This document shows, in pieces, positions 23,696 through 33,555 of a DNA stretch of 33,555 bases (the first letter of the stretch is position 1; the number at the start of each line of letters is the position of its first letter). Under the pieces are notes generated by a model. It searched no databases, was not told the origin of the DNA, and was given only the letters and a program-made list of their open reading frames with translations. The stretch covers positions 1 to 33,555 of the forward strand of contig OMZN01000076.1 in NCBI GenBank assembly GCA_900315555.1, in the 5' to 3' direction. The DNA is from an uncultured Eubacteriales bacterium. GTDB taxonomy: Bacteria; Bacillota; Clostridia; Peptostreptococcales; Anaerovoracaceae. Made by a program: the position numbers and the translations under genes.

Positions 23696-24034
23696 CTACT
23701 TTTCCTTCTCTGTCTTCCGCAGCACCGCTTTATGGATTGCCTTGGCAAGAACCTTTCTGGGATCGGAAATAAGCACACGCACGATCCAGATCACCAGCGC
23801 CAGGGCGATAACCGACAGGCCAAGGAATGCGTCATTCAGCATTTCCGCCGGAGCCGGTGTGAAATAGGCTGCATGCAGCTTCGCATATTCAAAGATTGCA
23901 TCCACGAGCCACATCAGGGAAGCCGCCCAGAACATGACCACAAGCATGATCAGCTTATAGGTATCCTCCGGCAGTGCCCTATACCATACAATCGTCGCAA
24001 TGACAGCTGCAAATACCGTAAGCAGCAGGGTCAT
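23696..24034 (-). CDS. Small membrane protein B of an overlapping pair
   Basis: A 112-residue protein with three hydrophobic segments (about 3-17, 27-46, 68-90) and a basic tail (KAIHKAVLRKTEKEK). Its ATG overlaps the stop of the upstream gene by four bases (ATGA), so the two are translationally coupled and probably interact. An aspartate and a glutamate (VDAIFEY) follow the second helix. I do not recognise the family. Confidence 0.7.
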   Translation of the reverse strand: MTLLLTVFAAVIATIVWYRALPEDTYKLIMLVVMFWAASLMWLVDAIFEYAKLHAAYFTPAPAEMLNDAFLGLSVIALALVIWIVRVLISDPRKVLAKAIHKAVLRKTEKEK

Positions 24035-24417
24035 AACGCTGCGCCGCCCTTATTTCTCTGCCTGGAGAGAAGAGAATCCGCCACCTTGCAGACAACAAAC
24101 CAGACCGCTGTGACCAGGACCGCCATGCCCACGCCGATCGTGGCCATCTCATGCAGCATGGCCGATGCATCGCCGGGACTTTGCATCGCCGTCAAAAAAG
24201 GGAACCAGGGAACGATCTCCCCGTGCCAGATATGCTCAAACAGCAGTAAAACAGCACCGCCAAGCAGCATATTCCTAAGCCACGCCAGCTTTACACTCAA
24301 TGGCAGTCCCAGTGAAACCGCCGTTTCTGACTTTTCAGCACCTTCTTTTTTCTCTTCTGCCTTTTTCACAGCCTGCGCAGCTGCAGCCTCTGCCGCAGAT
24401 ATCAAAAAACAAGCCAT
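24031..24417 (-). CDS. Small membrane protein A of an overlapping pair
   Basis: A 128-residue protein. Residues 1-35 are Ala/Lys/Glu rich and probably an amphipathic helix (AAEAAAAQAVKKAEEKKEGAEK). Two hydrophobic segments follow (about 46-62 and 92-112), separated by a loop with FEHIWHGEIVPWFPF. The tail is basic. An AGGAGG site and a clear promoter lie upstream. It overlaps the next gene by ATGA. Function unknown. Confidence 0.7.
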   Translation of the reverse strand: MACFLISAAEAAAAQAVKKAEEKKEGAEKSETAVSLGLPLSVKLAWLRNMLLGGAVLLLFEHIWHGEIVPWFPFLTAMQSPGDASAMLHEMATIGVGMAVLVTAVWFVVCKVADSLLSRQRNKGGAAL

Positions 24418-24455
24418 TTTTGCCTCCTAACAAATTCAATACAATATGCAGTGCC

Positions 24456-24484
24456 AGTATATCCTATTCTATCCGTGATTGCAA
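24456..24484 (-). promoter_or_regulatory. Sigma-A promoter of the membrane-protein pair
   Basis: On the minus strand TTGCAA (24479-24484), a 17-bp spacer and TATACT (24456-24461). The leader is about 32 nt. Confidence 0.75.
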
Positions 24485-24585
24485 ACGCCCTGACTCCCCC
24501 CCGCAGCGCATTCTTCTTCCCCAAGGGACATTCCCCCGGGGACCACGCTGCTGAACATCGGCGCCGAGAAAGATACCGGCACGGT

Positions 24586-24789
24586 CTACAGCATCTCGAT
24601 TTCCATCGTTCTGTGCTTCAGGGAATAGCGTACCACTTTGAAACCATAGTCGATAAGTTCCTTCCTGTGGTATTGGAAGGAACTGTCAATCTTGACATCG
24701 CTGACTTCCTCTGCCTTGTCAAAGGTGATGATTTCATGCGGACCGCAGTTAACCTGAATATAGCGCCAGAGAGGATCATACTTGCTCAT
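24586..24789 (-). CDS. Small conserved hypothetical protein linked to trpS
   Basis: A 67-residue protein from the ATG at 24789 (MSKYDPLWRYIQ), chosen because GGAGGTG lies directly upstream. A longer frame to 24846 overlaps trpS without a site. The pattern YDPLWRYIQ followed by HRKELIDYGFKVVRYSLKHRTMEI resembles small uncharacterised proteins of Bacillota that often begin YDPLW. There is no membrane segment. It starts 24 bp after trpS and is probably on the same transcript. Function unknown. Confidence 0.7.
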   Translation of the reverse strand: MSKYDPLWRYIQVNCGPHEIITFDKAEEVSDVKIDSSFQYHRKELIDYGFKVVRYSLKHRTMEIEML

Positions 24790-24812
24790 GCGCACCTCCA
24801 TTGCATTTGCCG

Positions 24813-25916
24813 CTACTGTTTTGCTTCCTTCAGCAGCTTCTCCCACTCGCCAATGATCGAGCGGTCTTCAAAGTAATCGATGCGCATGGCCTTCCGCACC
24901 CTGCCCAGCGTTTCATTGGTGATTTCCTTTGCCTTCGATGTGCCTTCCAGAAGGATGTCATAAACGCTCGCGATATCCGCTTCCCACTTGGCGCGTTCCG
25001 CCCGGATCGGGCGCAGCGTTTCCTCCAGGACGTTGATGAGGAATTTCTTGCAGGTGCCGTCACCCAAGCCCCCGCGCCGGTAATGCTCTTTCATTTCCTC
25101 CAGATTCGCGTAATCAGGGAGATATTCCGCAAAATAATCATCCCTGCAGAAAGCATCAAGATAAGCAAAGACAACATTGCCTTCCGTATGCCCCGGATCC
25201 TCGATCCGAAGATGTGTGGAATCGGTAAACATCTTGCCGTTGACCTGCTTTTTCACCGTCTTGGGCGTATCCGACAGATAGATGCAGTTCCCGAGGGACT
25301 TGCTCATCTTCGCTTTGCCGTCCACACCCGGCAGGCGCCGCTGAATTTCATTTTCGGGGATTACCGCCTTCGGCAGCACCAGTGTCTCGCCATACGTCTT
25401 GTTGAATTTCTCGACGATCTCACGCGTCTGTTCAATCATCGGCAGCTGGTCTTCGCCCACCGGCACAACCGTTGCATTGAACGCTGTGATATCCGCTGCC
25501 TGCGATACCGGATAGGTGAAAAATCCGGTCGGCAGCCCTTCGTTCGCGAAACCGCGCATCTGGATTTCCGATTTGACGGTTGGATTGCGTGACAGCCGCG
25601 CCGTTGTAACCAGATTGAGATAGTAAAAGGTCAGCGCGTGCAGCGCCGGCAGAGCCGACTGTACACAAATCGTAGTCTTCTCAGGGTCGATACCCGCCGA
25701 CAGATAATCCAGCACCACGTTAATGATGTTATCACGGATCTTCCCCGGGTTGTCAGCATTATCCGTCAGCGCCTGATCATCTGCAATAAGAATGTTGATC
25801 TGATCATATTCTCCCGACTCCTGCAGCTCCACCCGACGTTTGAGCGATCCCACATAGTGCCCGAGGTGGAGGCGCCCTGTGGGACGATCCCCCGTCAAAA
25901 TAATATCGTTCGCCAT
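24813..25916 (-). CDS. trpS: Tryptophanyl-tRNA synthetase
   Basis: A 367-residue class I aminoacyl-tRNA synthetase that charges tRNA-Trp. The HIGH motif is HLGH (17-20) within [16 protein letters not shown] is at 203-207. [16 protein letters not shown] forms part of the active site. It is slightly longer than the compact Bacillus form (about 330), as in another common bacterial subtype. A GGGGAGGAG site precedes the ATG. It lies downstream of the V-ATPase operon, separated by a terminator, a promoter and a leader hairpin. Confidence 0.95.
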   Translation of the reverse strand: MANDIILTGDRPTGRLHLGHYVGSLKRRVELQESGEYDQINILIADDQALTDNADNPGKIRDNIINVVLDYLSAGIDPEKTTICVQSALPALHALTFYYLNLVTTARLSRNPTVKSEIQMRGFANEGLPTGFFTYPVSQAADITAFNATVVPVGEDQLPMIEQTREIVEKFNKTYGETLVLPKAVIPENEIQRRLPGVDGKAKMSKSLGNCIYLSDTPKTVKKQVNGKMFTDSTHLRIEDPGHTEGNVVFAYLDAFCRDDYFAEYLPDYANLEEMKEHYRRGGLGDGTCKKFLINVLEETLRPIRAERAKWEADIASVYDILLEGTSKAKEITNETLGRVRKAMRIDYFEDRSIIGEWEKLLKEAKQ

Positions 25917-25942
25917 GAAATGATTCTCCTCCCCATAAACTA

Positions 25943-25977
25943 CTAAAAAGCCGTCACGCGCACATGCGCTGTGGCTT
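25943..25977 (-). promoter_or_regulatory. Terminator-like hairpin in the trpS leader (possible attenuator)
   Basis: On the minus strand AAGCC...GCGC pairs with GCGC...GGCTT, with small bulges, and is followed by TTTTTAG. It lies about 30 nt before the trpS ATG and below the likely promoter. A second small stem (CAGGAT/ATCCTG) lies upstream in the leader. No T-box consensus and no Trp-codon leader peptide are visible, so the signal is unknown. Confidence 0.55.
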
Positions 25978-26017
25978 CTGTATTTGACCTGCGCACAGGA
26001 TCACAGTATCCTGACAA

Positions 26018-26046
26018 ATCATAAACTGTAACCCAGTATACCACAA
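26018..26046 (-). promoter_or_regulatory. Candidate promoter of trpS
   Basis: On the minus strand TTGTGG (26041-26046), a 17-bp spacer and TATGAT (26018-26023). An alternative extended -10 (TGGTATACT, -10 at 26035-26040) overlaps it. Neither has a strong -35. Confidence 0.4.
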
Positions 26047-26062
26047 AACCCCCTTGCGGGGG
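26045..26062 (-). terminator. Terminator of the V-ATPase operon
   Basis: CCCCC (26049-26053), a four-base loop and GGGGG (26058-26062), followed on the minus strand by TTTTG. It is short but lies just after the last operon gene. Confidence 0.65.
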
Positions 26063-26097
26063 CATTCGTGGATCATCCTCATCATATCAGCATCTTA

Positions 26098-26790
26098 TCA
26101 GCGTCCGATTACATCTTCTCCTTCCCTCAGACGCTCGGCATAACTGTGAGCATCGTTGAGAACCATATCCTTGACCTTCATCAGACGGGTCTGACTGCCA
26201 CGTTCGTTTTCATCCAGCTTCATCTGGATATAGCGAATGGTGTTCTCCAGCCGCGGGATCATAACATATTCCAGCGCATTGACACGGCGGCGGGTTTTCT
26301 CCAGCTCAGCAGCCAGAAGCTGGGTTTCTTTCTCCCGTGCAGCCAGTTCAAGAAGATCGGGGAAGACAGCGGTAACAGCCGCCATGGCACCGTCCAGCTC
26401 GCCGGAGGTACGTGCGAATCCATACGGCAGCAGATTGCCTCTTTCTTCCGCCGCTGCAGTGAAGTCGAAAACGGGCACGTTCACGCTCATAATATTGCGC
26501 CGGCTGACTGAAAGCTTCACTCCCTGTTTGGGGTACATAAGAGATTCCTCCAGGACCTCGCTGCTCATAACGGCACGCGCCTTCTCAAAGTCCTTGTACA
26601 CGACGGCCAGCGCTTCCTCCACTTCGCTGCGGAGACGGGCGTTCTCTTTTGCCAGCTCGAGAAAATTCTTCATCAGCTCATCGCGCTTGTCTTTCATCAG
26701 CTTGTGCCCGCGGCGTGCCGTTGCAAGGCGGCGCTTGAGCCTCGTCAGCTGCATTCTGGTCGGATTGACGTTCAGTCGTTCGTCTGCCAT
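26098..26790 (-). CDS. atpD: V-type ATPase subunit D
   Basis: A 230-residue central-stalk (rotor) subunit that turns inside the A3B3 head and connects through F and C to the membrane ring. NPTRMQLTRLKRRLATARRGHKLMKDKRDELM (split across about 9-40) and the long helices at both ends, forming a coiled coil, are typical of the family, as is RRRVNALEYVMIPRLENTI. It is slightly longer than most homologues (about 210). Last gene of the operon, 10 bp after subunit B. Confidence 0.95.
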   Translation of the reverse strand: MADERLNVNPTRMQLTRLKRRLATARRGHKLMKDKRDELMKNFLELAKENARLRSEVEEALAVVYKDFEKARAVMSSEVLEESLMYPKQGVKLSVSRRNIMSVNVPVFDFTAAAEERGNLLPYGFARTSGELDGAMAAVTAVFPDLLELAAREKETQLLAAELEKTRRRVNALEYVMIPRLENTIRYIQMKLDENERGSQTRLMKVKDMVLNDAHSYAERLREGEDVIGR

Positions 26791-26800
26791 AAAGCCTCAC

Positions 26801-28228
26801 CTACTTCTCCGTACTCGCTGCCTTCTCTGCGGCCTCTGCTTTCTCCGCATCCTCTGCCGCATCGTAATACTGCTCCACGAAGCCGTCATCAATACGTTTC
26901 AGTTCCGTCCTGGGCAGCAGATGCAGAAGCTCCCAGCCGATATCCAGGGTTTCCTCGATACTGCGATCCGTATCATAGCCCTGTGAGACATAGCGTCTTT
27001 CAAACTCCTCACTGAAACCGGCATATTTCAAATCGGTCTCCGTGAGTGCAGCCTCGCCCAGAATCGTCATCAGCTCCAGACTCTCTTTACCCCGCGCATA
27101 GGCAGCAAACAGCTGATTCATCGTATCGGCATGATCGGCTCTTGTCTTGCCCTCACCGATGCCCTTGTCCTTCAGGCGGGACAAGGACGGCAGCACGTCG
27201 ATCGGCGGCTCGATGCCCTTGCGATAGAGATCGCGGGAAAGGATGATCTGCCCCTCTGTGATATAGCCGGTGAGATCCGGAATCGGATGGGTGATATCGT
27301 TTTCCGGCATCGTCAGAATGGGAATCAGTGTGATGGATCCTTCACAGCCGCGCTTGCGGCCTGCCCGTTCATACATTGTGGCAAGATCCGTATAAAGATA
27401 CCCCGGATAGCCGCGGCGTCCGGGCACTTCCTTGCGGGCGGCGGACACCTCGCGCAGAGCCTCCGCATAATTGGTGATGTCGGTCATGATGACCAGCACG
27501 TGCATATCCTTTTCAAAAGCCAGATACTCGGCCGCTGTCAGTGCCATGCGCGGCGTAGCGATACGCTCAACGGCGGGATCATTGGCCAGATTGATAAACA
27601 TGACCGTACGGTCGATCGCACCTGTACGCCGGAAGTCTGTAGCAAAGAAATCTGCTTCCTCATACGTTATACCGATGGCGGCAAAAACCACCGCAAAACT
27701 GGAAGCATCATCCAGCACCTTGGCCTGCCGGGCAATTTGTGCCGCCAGCTCTGCATGGGGCAGTCCCGATCCTGAAAAGATGGGCAGTTTCTGGCCGCGC
27801 ACCAGGGTGTTCAGGCCATCAATGGCGGATACGCCGGTCTGAATGAACTCTGCCGGGTATGCCCGCGCCGCCGGATTCATAGGCAGCCCGTTCATGTCCA
27901 GGAACTTCTCGGGGATGATCTCGGGCCCGCTGTCGGCGGGCCGCCCCATGCCATCGAAGACACGTCCCAGGATCTCCTCGGAAACCGGCAGCCGGATTCC
28001 GCGCCCGCTGAACCGCACCGCACTCTCCTTCAGGTTAATGCCTGCTGAATTATCGAAGAGTTGCACCAGCACATCGCTCCCATTGACTTCCAGCACCCGG
28101 CAGAGCCTTTTTTCACCGTTCTGCAGGAGAATTTCCCCCAGCTCATCATAGGTAACGCCTTCCACACCGCGTACCAGCATCAGCGGACCGGCAATTTCCT
28201 GTATGCTCTTGAATTCTTTCTTAATCAT
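26801..28228 (-). CDS. atpB: V-type ATPase subunit B
   Basis: A 475-residue non-catalytic subunit of the A3B3 head. It contributes an arginine to the catalytic interface but has no P-loop: [17 protein letters not shown] replaces it, as in other B subunits. [10 protein letters not shown] and the [18 protein letters not shown] segment are family features. The C-terminus is Ala/Glu rich ([14 protein letters not shown]). It overlaps the end of subunit A by 8 bp. Confidence 0.97.
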   Translation of the reverse strand: MIKKEFKSIQEIAGPLMLVRGVEGVTYDELGEILLQNGEKRLCRVLEVNGSDVLVQLFDNSAGINLKESAVRFSGRGIRLPVSEEILGRVFDGMGRPADSGPEIIPEKFLDMNGLPMNPAARAYPAEFIQTGVSAIDGLNTLVRGQKLPIFSGSGLPHAELAAQIARQAKVLDDASSFAVVFAAIGITYEEADFFATDFRRTGAIDRTVMFINLANDPAVERIATPRMALTAAEYLAFEKDMHVLVIMTDITNYAEALREVSAARKEVPGRRGYPGYLYTDLATMYERAGRKRGCEGSITLIPILTMPENDITHPIPDLTGYITEGQIILSRDLYRKGIEPPIDVLPSLSRLKDKGIGEGKTRADHADTMNQLFAAYARGKESLELMTILGEAALTETDLKYAGFSEEFERRYVSQGYDTDRSIEETLDIGWELLHLLPRTELKRIDDGFVEQYYDAAEDAEKAEAAEKAASTEK

Positions 28229-29999
28229 CCTGCTCCTCTCCTTCCGCGATCAGGGCTTTGATGCCGGCCTCGAGTTCGCCGCTGATCTCCTCATAGGCAG
28301 CATGGACAGCCTCCTCTTCAATATACTTGAAGCGTCCGATACGTTCCTTCATCGGCAAGACCTCCAGCTTGGCAAAGGAAGCACCGCGCCCCACAGCCTC
28401 GGTGGCCAGATCGAAATAAAGGAGGATCAGTTTCAGCAGCTTATACTGCTTGTTCATCGATGAATAGGTATCAATATCATGGAACGCATTCTGATGCAGA
28501 TAGTCCTCGCGCAGCGCCTTGCAGGCGTCCAGCTTGACCCGGTCTTCCAAAGAGAGAGCGTCGACACCGACCAGCTGCACGATCTCGCTGAGCTCGGCCT
28601 CCTCCTGCAGCAGCCGCAGGGCACGTGAACGCAGGACAGGAAATTCCGGATCCACGTTGTTCTCGTACCATGGCGTAAGCCGGTCCACATAAAGGGAATA
28701 GCTCTGCAGCCAGTCGATGGCCGGGAAGTGCCGTTCATGTGCCAGGCTCGCCGACAGGCACCAGAAGACCTTAACGATCCGCAGCGTCGCCTGTGACACA
28801 GGCTCAGAAATATCGCCGCCCGGGGGCGAAACCGCACCGATGGCTGAAAGTGCGCCGATCCGGCCTTCCCTGCCGTTGACAACCACACGGCCGGCCCGCT
28901 CGTAGAACTGCGCAAGACGGGAAGCCAGATAGGCCGGGTATCCCTCTTCACCGGGCATCTCCTCCAGCCGGCCGGACATTTCCCGCAGCGCCTCGGCCCA
29001 GCGGGACGTGGAATCGGCCATCAGTGCCACCGAATAGCCCATGTCGCGGAAATATTCGGCAATGGTGATGCCGGTGTAGATCGACGCCTCCCGGGCAGCC
29101 ACCGGCATATCCGAGGTATTGGCAATCAGCACCGTACGTTTCATCAGCGATTCTCCGGTGCGCGGATCCTTCAGCTCCGGAAACTCCATCAGCACATCCG
29201 TCATTTCGTTGCCGCGCTCCCCGCAGCCGATATAGACAACGATGTCCGCATCCGCCCACTTGGCAAGCTGATGCTGCACGACGGTCTTACCGGATCCAAA
29301 AGGTCCGGGAACGGCTGCCACGCCGCCCTTGGCGATGGGAAACATGGTGTCAATCACCCTCTGACCCGTGATCAGCGGCATCTCCGGCACCAGCTTCTTC
29401 CGATAGGGCCGTTCTACACGCACCGGCCATTTCTGCATCATGCAGATCGTCTTTCTTTCACCTTCGTCAGTCTCAACCTCGGCGATCGCCTCTTCGATGG
29501 TGAAGCTGCCGGTTTGGATCGCGGTGATCCGGCCGCTGATCCCGGCGGGAATCATGATCTTGTGCAGCACGACAACGGTCTCCTGCACCGTGCCGATCAC
29601 ATCACCGGGCCCGACCTGATCGCCTGCGGCAGCAGAGGCTTCAAACCGCCATTTCCTGTTTCTATCCAGCGGCGGCACCTGCATGCCGCGGGTGATATTG
29701 GATCCGGCGGCCTCCATCATTCCTTCCAGGGGACGCTGAATTCCATCGTACATATTTTCGATCAGACCCGGCCCCAGCTCGACCGACAGCGGCGCGCCGG
29801 TGCTGATAACCGGTGCACCCGGCCCAAGGCCGGCAGTCTCCTCATATACCTGAATGGATGCGTCGCCGCCGCGCATCTCGATAATCTCCCCGATCAATCC
29901 CAGCTCGCCGACGCGCACGACATCATACATAGCCGCATCTTCCATGCCGGATGCAACCACCAGAGGGCCGGATACCTTCACTACTTTTCCTTGACGCAT
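28221..29999 (-). CDS. atpA: V-type ATPase catalytic subunit A
   Basis: A 592-residue catalytic subunit that hydrolyses or synthesises ATP. The P-loop GPFGSGKT is at 232-239. [10 protein letters not shown] with the catalytic glutamate, and the [23 protein letters not shown] segment, follow. The non-homologous region of about 90 residues that distinguishes A from F-type beta subunits is present (about 110-200). The start directly abuts the stop of subunit F (TAGATG) and uses a GGAGGTG site inside it. Confidence 0.98.
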   Translation of the reverse strand: MRQGKVVKVSGPLVVASGMEDAAMYDVVRVGELGLIGEIIEMRGGDASIQVYEETAGLGPGAPVISTGAPLSVELGPGLIENMYDGIQRPLEGMMEAAGSNITRGMQVPPLDRNRKWRFEASAAAGDQVGPGDVIGTVQETVVVLHKIMIPAGISGRITAIQTGSFTIEEAIAEVETDEGERKTICMMQKWPVRVERPYRKKLVPEMPLITGQRVIDTMFPIAKGGVAAVPGPFGSGKTVVQHQLAKWADADIVVYIGCGERGNEMTDVLMEFPELKDPRTGESLMKRTVLIANTSDMPVAAREASIYTGITIAEYFRDMGYSVALMADSTSRWAEALREMSGRLEEMPGEEGYPAYLASRLAQFYERAGRVVVNGREGRIGALSAIGAVSPPGGDISEPVSQATLRIVKVFWCLSASLAHERHFPAIDWLQSYSLYVDRLTPWYENNVDPEFPVLRSRALRLLQEEAELSEIVQLVGVDALSLEDRVKLDACKALREDYLHQNAFHDIDTYSSMNKQYKLLKLILLYFDLATEAVGRGASFAKLEVLPMKERIGRFKYIEEEAVHAAYEEISGELEAGIKALIAEGEEQDD

Positions 30000-30323
30000 C
30001 TATTTGTCACCTCCAAAAAGTATGTCTGCTCCCACAGCACGCTCCACGGCTTTGCGCACATTGTCCAAACCGCGGCCGGTACTCCCGTTCCGATCCGGAA
30101 TCGCAATCACGGCAGGAAGCATGACGTCGCTGTATTTGTCAATCGTCTCAGGAATCTGCACGGCCAGTGATTCCATAATGTAAATGATGGCGTATTCTTC
30201 ACGTGCCATCTTCATGACAATTTTCTCTGCTTCCTCCGGCTTGCTGCAGGGGAAGACACTCAGGCCGACAGCACGAAACCCCGTGATAGAATCCATGTCG
30301 CCGACCACGCCGATCTTATACAT
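30000..30323 (-). CDS. atpF: V-type ATPase subunit F
   Basis: A 107-residue rotor subunit. VVGDMDSITGFRAVGL at the N-terminus and the AIIYIMESLAVQIPETIDKY segment are typical. It binds subunit D and stimulates ATPase activity in related enzymes. It overlaps subunit C by 8 bp and abuts subunit A. E. hirae names its homologue NtpG. Confidence 0.93.
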   Translation of the reverse strand: MYKIGVVGDMDSITGFRAVGLSVFPCSKPEEAEKIVMKMAREEYAIIYIMESLAVQIPETIDKYSDVMLPAVIAIPDRNGSTGRGLDNVRKAVERAVGADILFGGDK

Positions 30324-31341
30324 AACTCTCCTTCAGCCTTTCTTCTATCTCTGCTGATGTGAAACCGAACAGAATACCCGACAGCGCCACACGCAGGTTG
30401 GCAATCTCCGTTTCCTTGGCATAGAGATAGCCTTGGATCGGATGGATTCCAAACGATTCAAACTTTGCTCTTTTGACATATTGCATGACAGCATCGTCGC
30501 GCAGTCTCTCAAAGGCTGCCATGCTGCCGCTCTCTTTCAGCATCTGTCCGCCCTCAGCCACCGCTTCTCCAAATCCAAACGGTGCCAGCCGCTCCGCCAT
30601 GCGGGAAGCCGGTTCTTCATAGCCGGCCGTCAGCATCGGCAGCGTAATATGCGCCCCCTCAACAAAGACATCCCGAAGTGCGCTCCATGGCCTGCCCATC
30701 TCGCGCAGCCGCATCCATGCACTTAGATTGACCGCATCCATCTGCATCTTGACATAGTCGATAAGGAATGTATCCTGTGTCTCCCGGGCTTCCTCCAGCA
30801 TGTGCCGGCAACAGGCGCGATCCAGCGCCAGGTCGATACTCTGCGGATCGTGACTGCGGGCAAAGATATCCAATGCCTCGCGGATGCCCTGCGCCATCTC
30901 CACAGGCATGCGATCGTAGCTACGATCCCGTACCAGGGCGATGAGCGCTGCCGGTGCTATCGTACCCGCCTCCGACATGAACCCGCGCTGCCTCTCCGGC
31001 ATGGTGCCAAGCTGTTCTGCCTTCAGACAGATTTTGAGATTGCCGTAATCATAGGGAAGCAGATTGAATGCCAGTGCACGCCGGTCGGGAAGCACGGAAA
31101 AAACTTCTTTATAGAGATCGTTTCTTTCCCGGCGAAGGAAAGGCTCCACCGCTCCCTCGTGCAGATACTTGTCATCTTCATACCCGTCTTCATACCCGAA
31201 TTCGTGCAGGATGAGGGCAGCACCCGCAAGATCCCTGCTCGCCGCCACGCGCCTGATATCCCTCCCCGTCATCAAGCGGGAAACGAAGCTTCCGATATAG
31301 GCATTGGCAAAAATATACTCACTTTCACTGTGCTTCAGCAT
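30316..31341 (-). CDS. atpC: V-type ATPase subunit C (central-stalk socket)
   Basis: A 341-residue subunit that links the D-F rotor to the proteolipid ring (the a d-type socket protein). EYIFANAYIGSFVSRLMTG near the N-terminus, LLPYDYGNLKICLKAEQLG, and a helical chain with the typical C-terminal VKRAKFESFGIHPIQGYLYAKETEIANLRVALSG region (split here) identify the family. It begins 14 bp after subunit E. Confidence 0.92.
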   Translation of the reverse strand: MLKHSESEYIFANAYIGSFVSRLMTGRDIRRVAASRDLAGAALILHEFGYEDGYEDDKYLHEGAVEPFLRRERNDLYKEVFSVLPDRRALAFNLLPYDYGNLKICLKAEQLGTMPERQRGFMSEAGTIAPAALIALVRDRSYDRMPVEMAQGIREALDIFARSHDPQSIDLALDRACCRHMLEEARETQDTFLIDYVKMQMDAVNLSAWMRLREMGRPWSALRDVFVEGAHITLPMLTAGYEEPASRMAERLAPFGFGEAVAEGGQMLKESGSMAAFERLRDDAVMQYVKRAKFESFGIHPIQGYLYAKETEIANLRVALSGILFGFTSAEIEERLKESYV

Positions 31342-31355
31342 ATCTTTTCACCACC

Positions 31356-31931
31356 TCATTCGAAAAGGATATCCGCAATCTCCATGGCCATGCTCTCCCT
31401 GGCATCATCAATACAGCTCTCCACCGTACCATTGAAATAGACTTCGCCCGCGCGCAGAATAAGACCGGCCGCGAAAGCGCCGTCTTCCTCTGCCAGCGTG
31501 AACTGTCCGTCATCTCTGTTTAATGCTTCCAGAAGCTGCGCTCCAAAGGCAGCATGATCCCTTGCACTGAGAATGATCTCACCGTGCGAAAGGCCGGTTC
31601 TTTCAACCATTCCGGCCAGAAACGCCAGATAATCATCCTGTTCCATCGAAGCAAATGCCTGCAGCGCTTCATTAAAGCACCTGTCCATCAGCTCCCGCTT
31701 GGCCATGAGGAGCATCTTACGGCTGTCGATATCGGCAGCCGCATCACGGCGGCTGATAATCTTCTTTTCCTCCGCCGCGCCGTCTTTCTCAGCTTTCCGG
31801 CGCATACGCTCTGCCGTCTGCCGCGCCTCAGCCCGGATGGTCTCTGCCGTCTGCCGCGCTTCGGAAAGAATCCGCTCCGTCTCCCGGCGCGCCTCCCCCG
31901 TTATCGCGGCTGTAATTTTCTCCATACTCAT
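31356..31931 (-). CDS. atpE: V-type ATPase subunit E (peripheral stalk)
   Basis: About 191 residues. The N-terminal half is a long charged helix (EARRETERILSEARQTAETI onward) that forms the peripheral-stalk coiled coil. The C-terminal half caps the head. Three possible ATGs (31949, 31931, 31925) are in frame; the GGCGGG box fits the latter two best, and 31931 is given here. The first lies right next to a strong hairpin. The window has no separate G/H partner gene; it could be beyond the right edge. Confidence 0.9.
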   Translation of the reverse strand: MSMEKITAAITGEARRETERILSEARQTAETIRAEARQTAERMRRKAEKDGAAEEKKIISRRDAAADIDSRKMLLMAKRELMDRCFNEALQAFASMEQDDYLAFLAGMVERTGLSHGEIILSARDHAAFGAQLLEALNRDDGQFTLAEEDGAFAAGLILRAGEVYFNGTVESCIDDARESMAMEIADILFE

Positions 31932-31949
31932 ATCCCGCCGACCTTTCAT

Positions 31950-31980
31950 GACCTGCCCAAATCTTTGATTTGGGCAGGTC
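31950..31980 (-). other. Perfect hairpin between subunits K and E
   Basis: GACCTGCCCAAATC (31950-31963) and GATTTGGGCAGGTC (31967-31980) are a perfect 14-bp inverted repeat with a three-base loop. No U tract follows, so it is not an ordinary terminator. It would fold in the mRNA between the proteolipid and stalk genes. Confidence 0.85.
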
Positions 31981-31988
31981 AGATACAG

Positions 31989-32019
31989 AAATCACAGCGC
32001 CTTCAGCGCGTGGTGATTT
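31989..32019 (-). other. Second hairpin between subunits K and E
   Basis: AAATCAC-a-GCGC (31989-32000) pairs with GCGC-gtg-GTGATTT (32006-32019) around a five-base loop. With the neighbouring perfect hairpin it fills most of the K-E gap, about 15 bp from the K stop codon. Confidence 0.7.
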
Positions 32020-32034
32020 TTCAGCTCTATATTT

Positions 32035-33555
<1,521 letters not shown>

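Noticed and set aside
25917..26040. T-box riboswitch for trpS
   Set aside because: The leader is only about 100 nt and has no T-box consensus sequence or stem I.

Overview
The window looks like part of the chromosome of an anaerobic, fermentative member of the Bacillota (Clostridia or a near relative). The evidence is strong GGAGG-type ribosome binding sites, sigma-A promoters with 16-17 bp spacers, a bifunctional AdhE under a Rex-type operator, an ATP-dependent PEP carboxykinase, an operon for a V-type (A/V) ATPase, and a sigma-54 activator linked to peptide use. Species cannot be read from the sequence. Almost every gene is on the minus strand; only the sigma-54 activator and dapB are on the plus strand.

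Layout. (1) About 1-2072 is the edge of a truncated prophage: a small conserved phage protein, a MuF-type minor head protein in two overlapping reading frames, a toxin-like C-terminal region on the second frame, and a tightly linked small gene that could be its immunity partner. Portal and terminase genes are missing. (2) 2253-4474 holds an FNR-like flavoprotein reductase and a MATE exporter. (3) 4689-8586 is the fermentation locus: adhE with a sigma-A promoter whose -35 box lies inside a near-perfect Rex box, followed 21 bp later by a shortened AdhE-like alcohol dehydrogenase that has lost its iron ligands. (4) 8900-13373 has a small conserved protein, a large YjdF-like membrane protein, pckA and a YczE/YitT-type membrane protein. 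(5) 13580-19621 is a peptide-use locus: pepD and a YfcC-family carrier form an operon behind a consensus -24/-12 promoter with three 16-bp repeats upstream. Next come a PepV-family protein lacking three of five metal ligands and a divergent sigma-54 enhancer-binding protein. (6) 19695-25916 has an O-acetylhomoserine sulfhydrylase, a second MATE exporter, dapB, two overlapping small membrane proteins, and trpS with a terminator-like leader hairpin and a small co-transcribed gene. (7) 26098-33555 is the V-ATPase operon in the order I-K-E-C-F-A-B-D, with subunit I running off the right edge. The proteolipid carries the residues that bind sodium in Enterococcus hirae NtpK.

How the parts fit: AdhE regenerates NAD+ and would be derepressed by Rex when NADH is high. 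The sigma-54 module probably imports and cleaves peptides on demand. The V-ATPase couples ATP to Na+ movement. The points most worth follow-up are two intact open reading frames that look like catalytically dead paralogues (AdhE-like and PepV-like), the complete promoter/UAS/activator set of the peptide locus, and the candidate phage toxin-immunity pair.

No tRNA, rRNA, CRISPR array or insertion sequence was seen. All functional calls are from reading the sequence; no database search was run.
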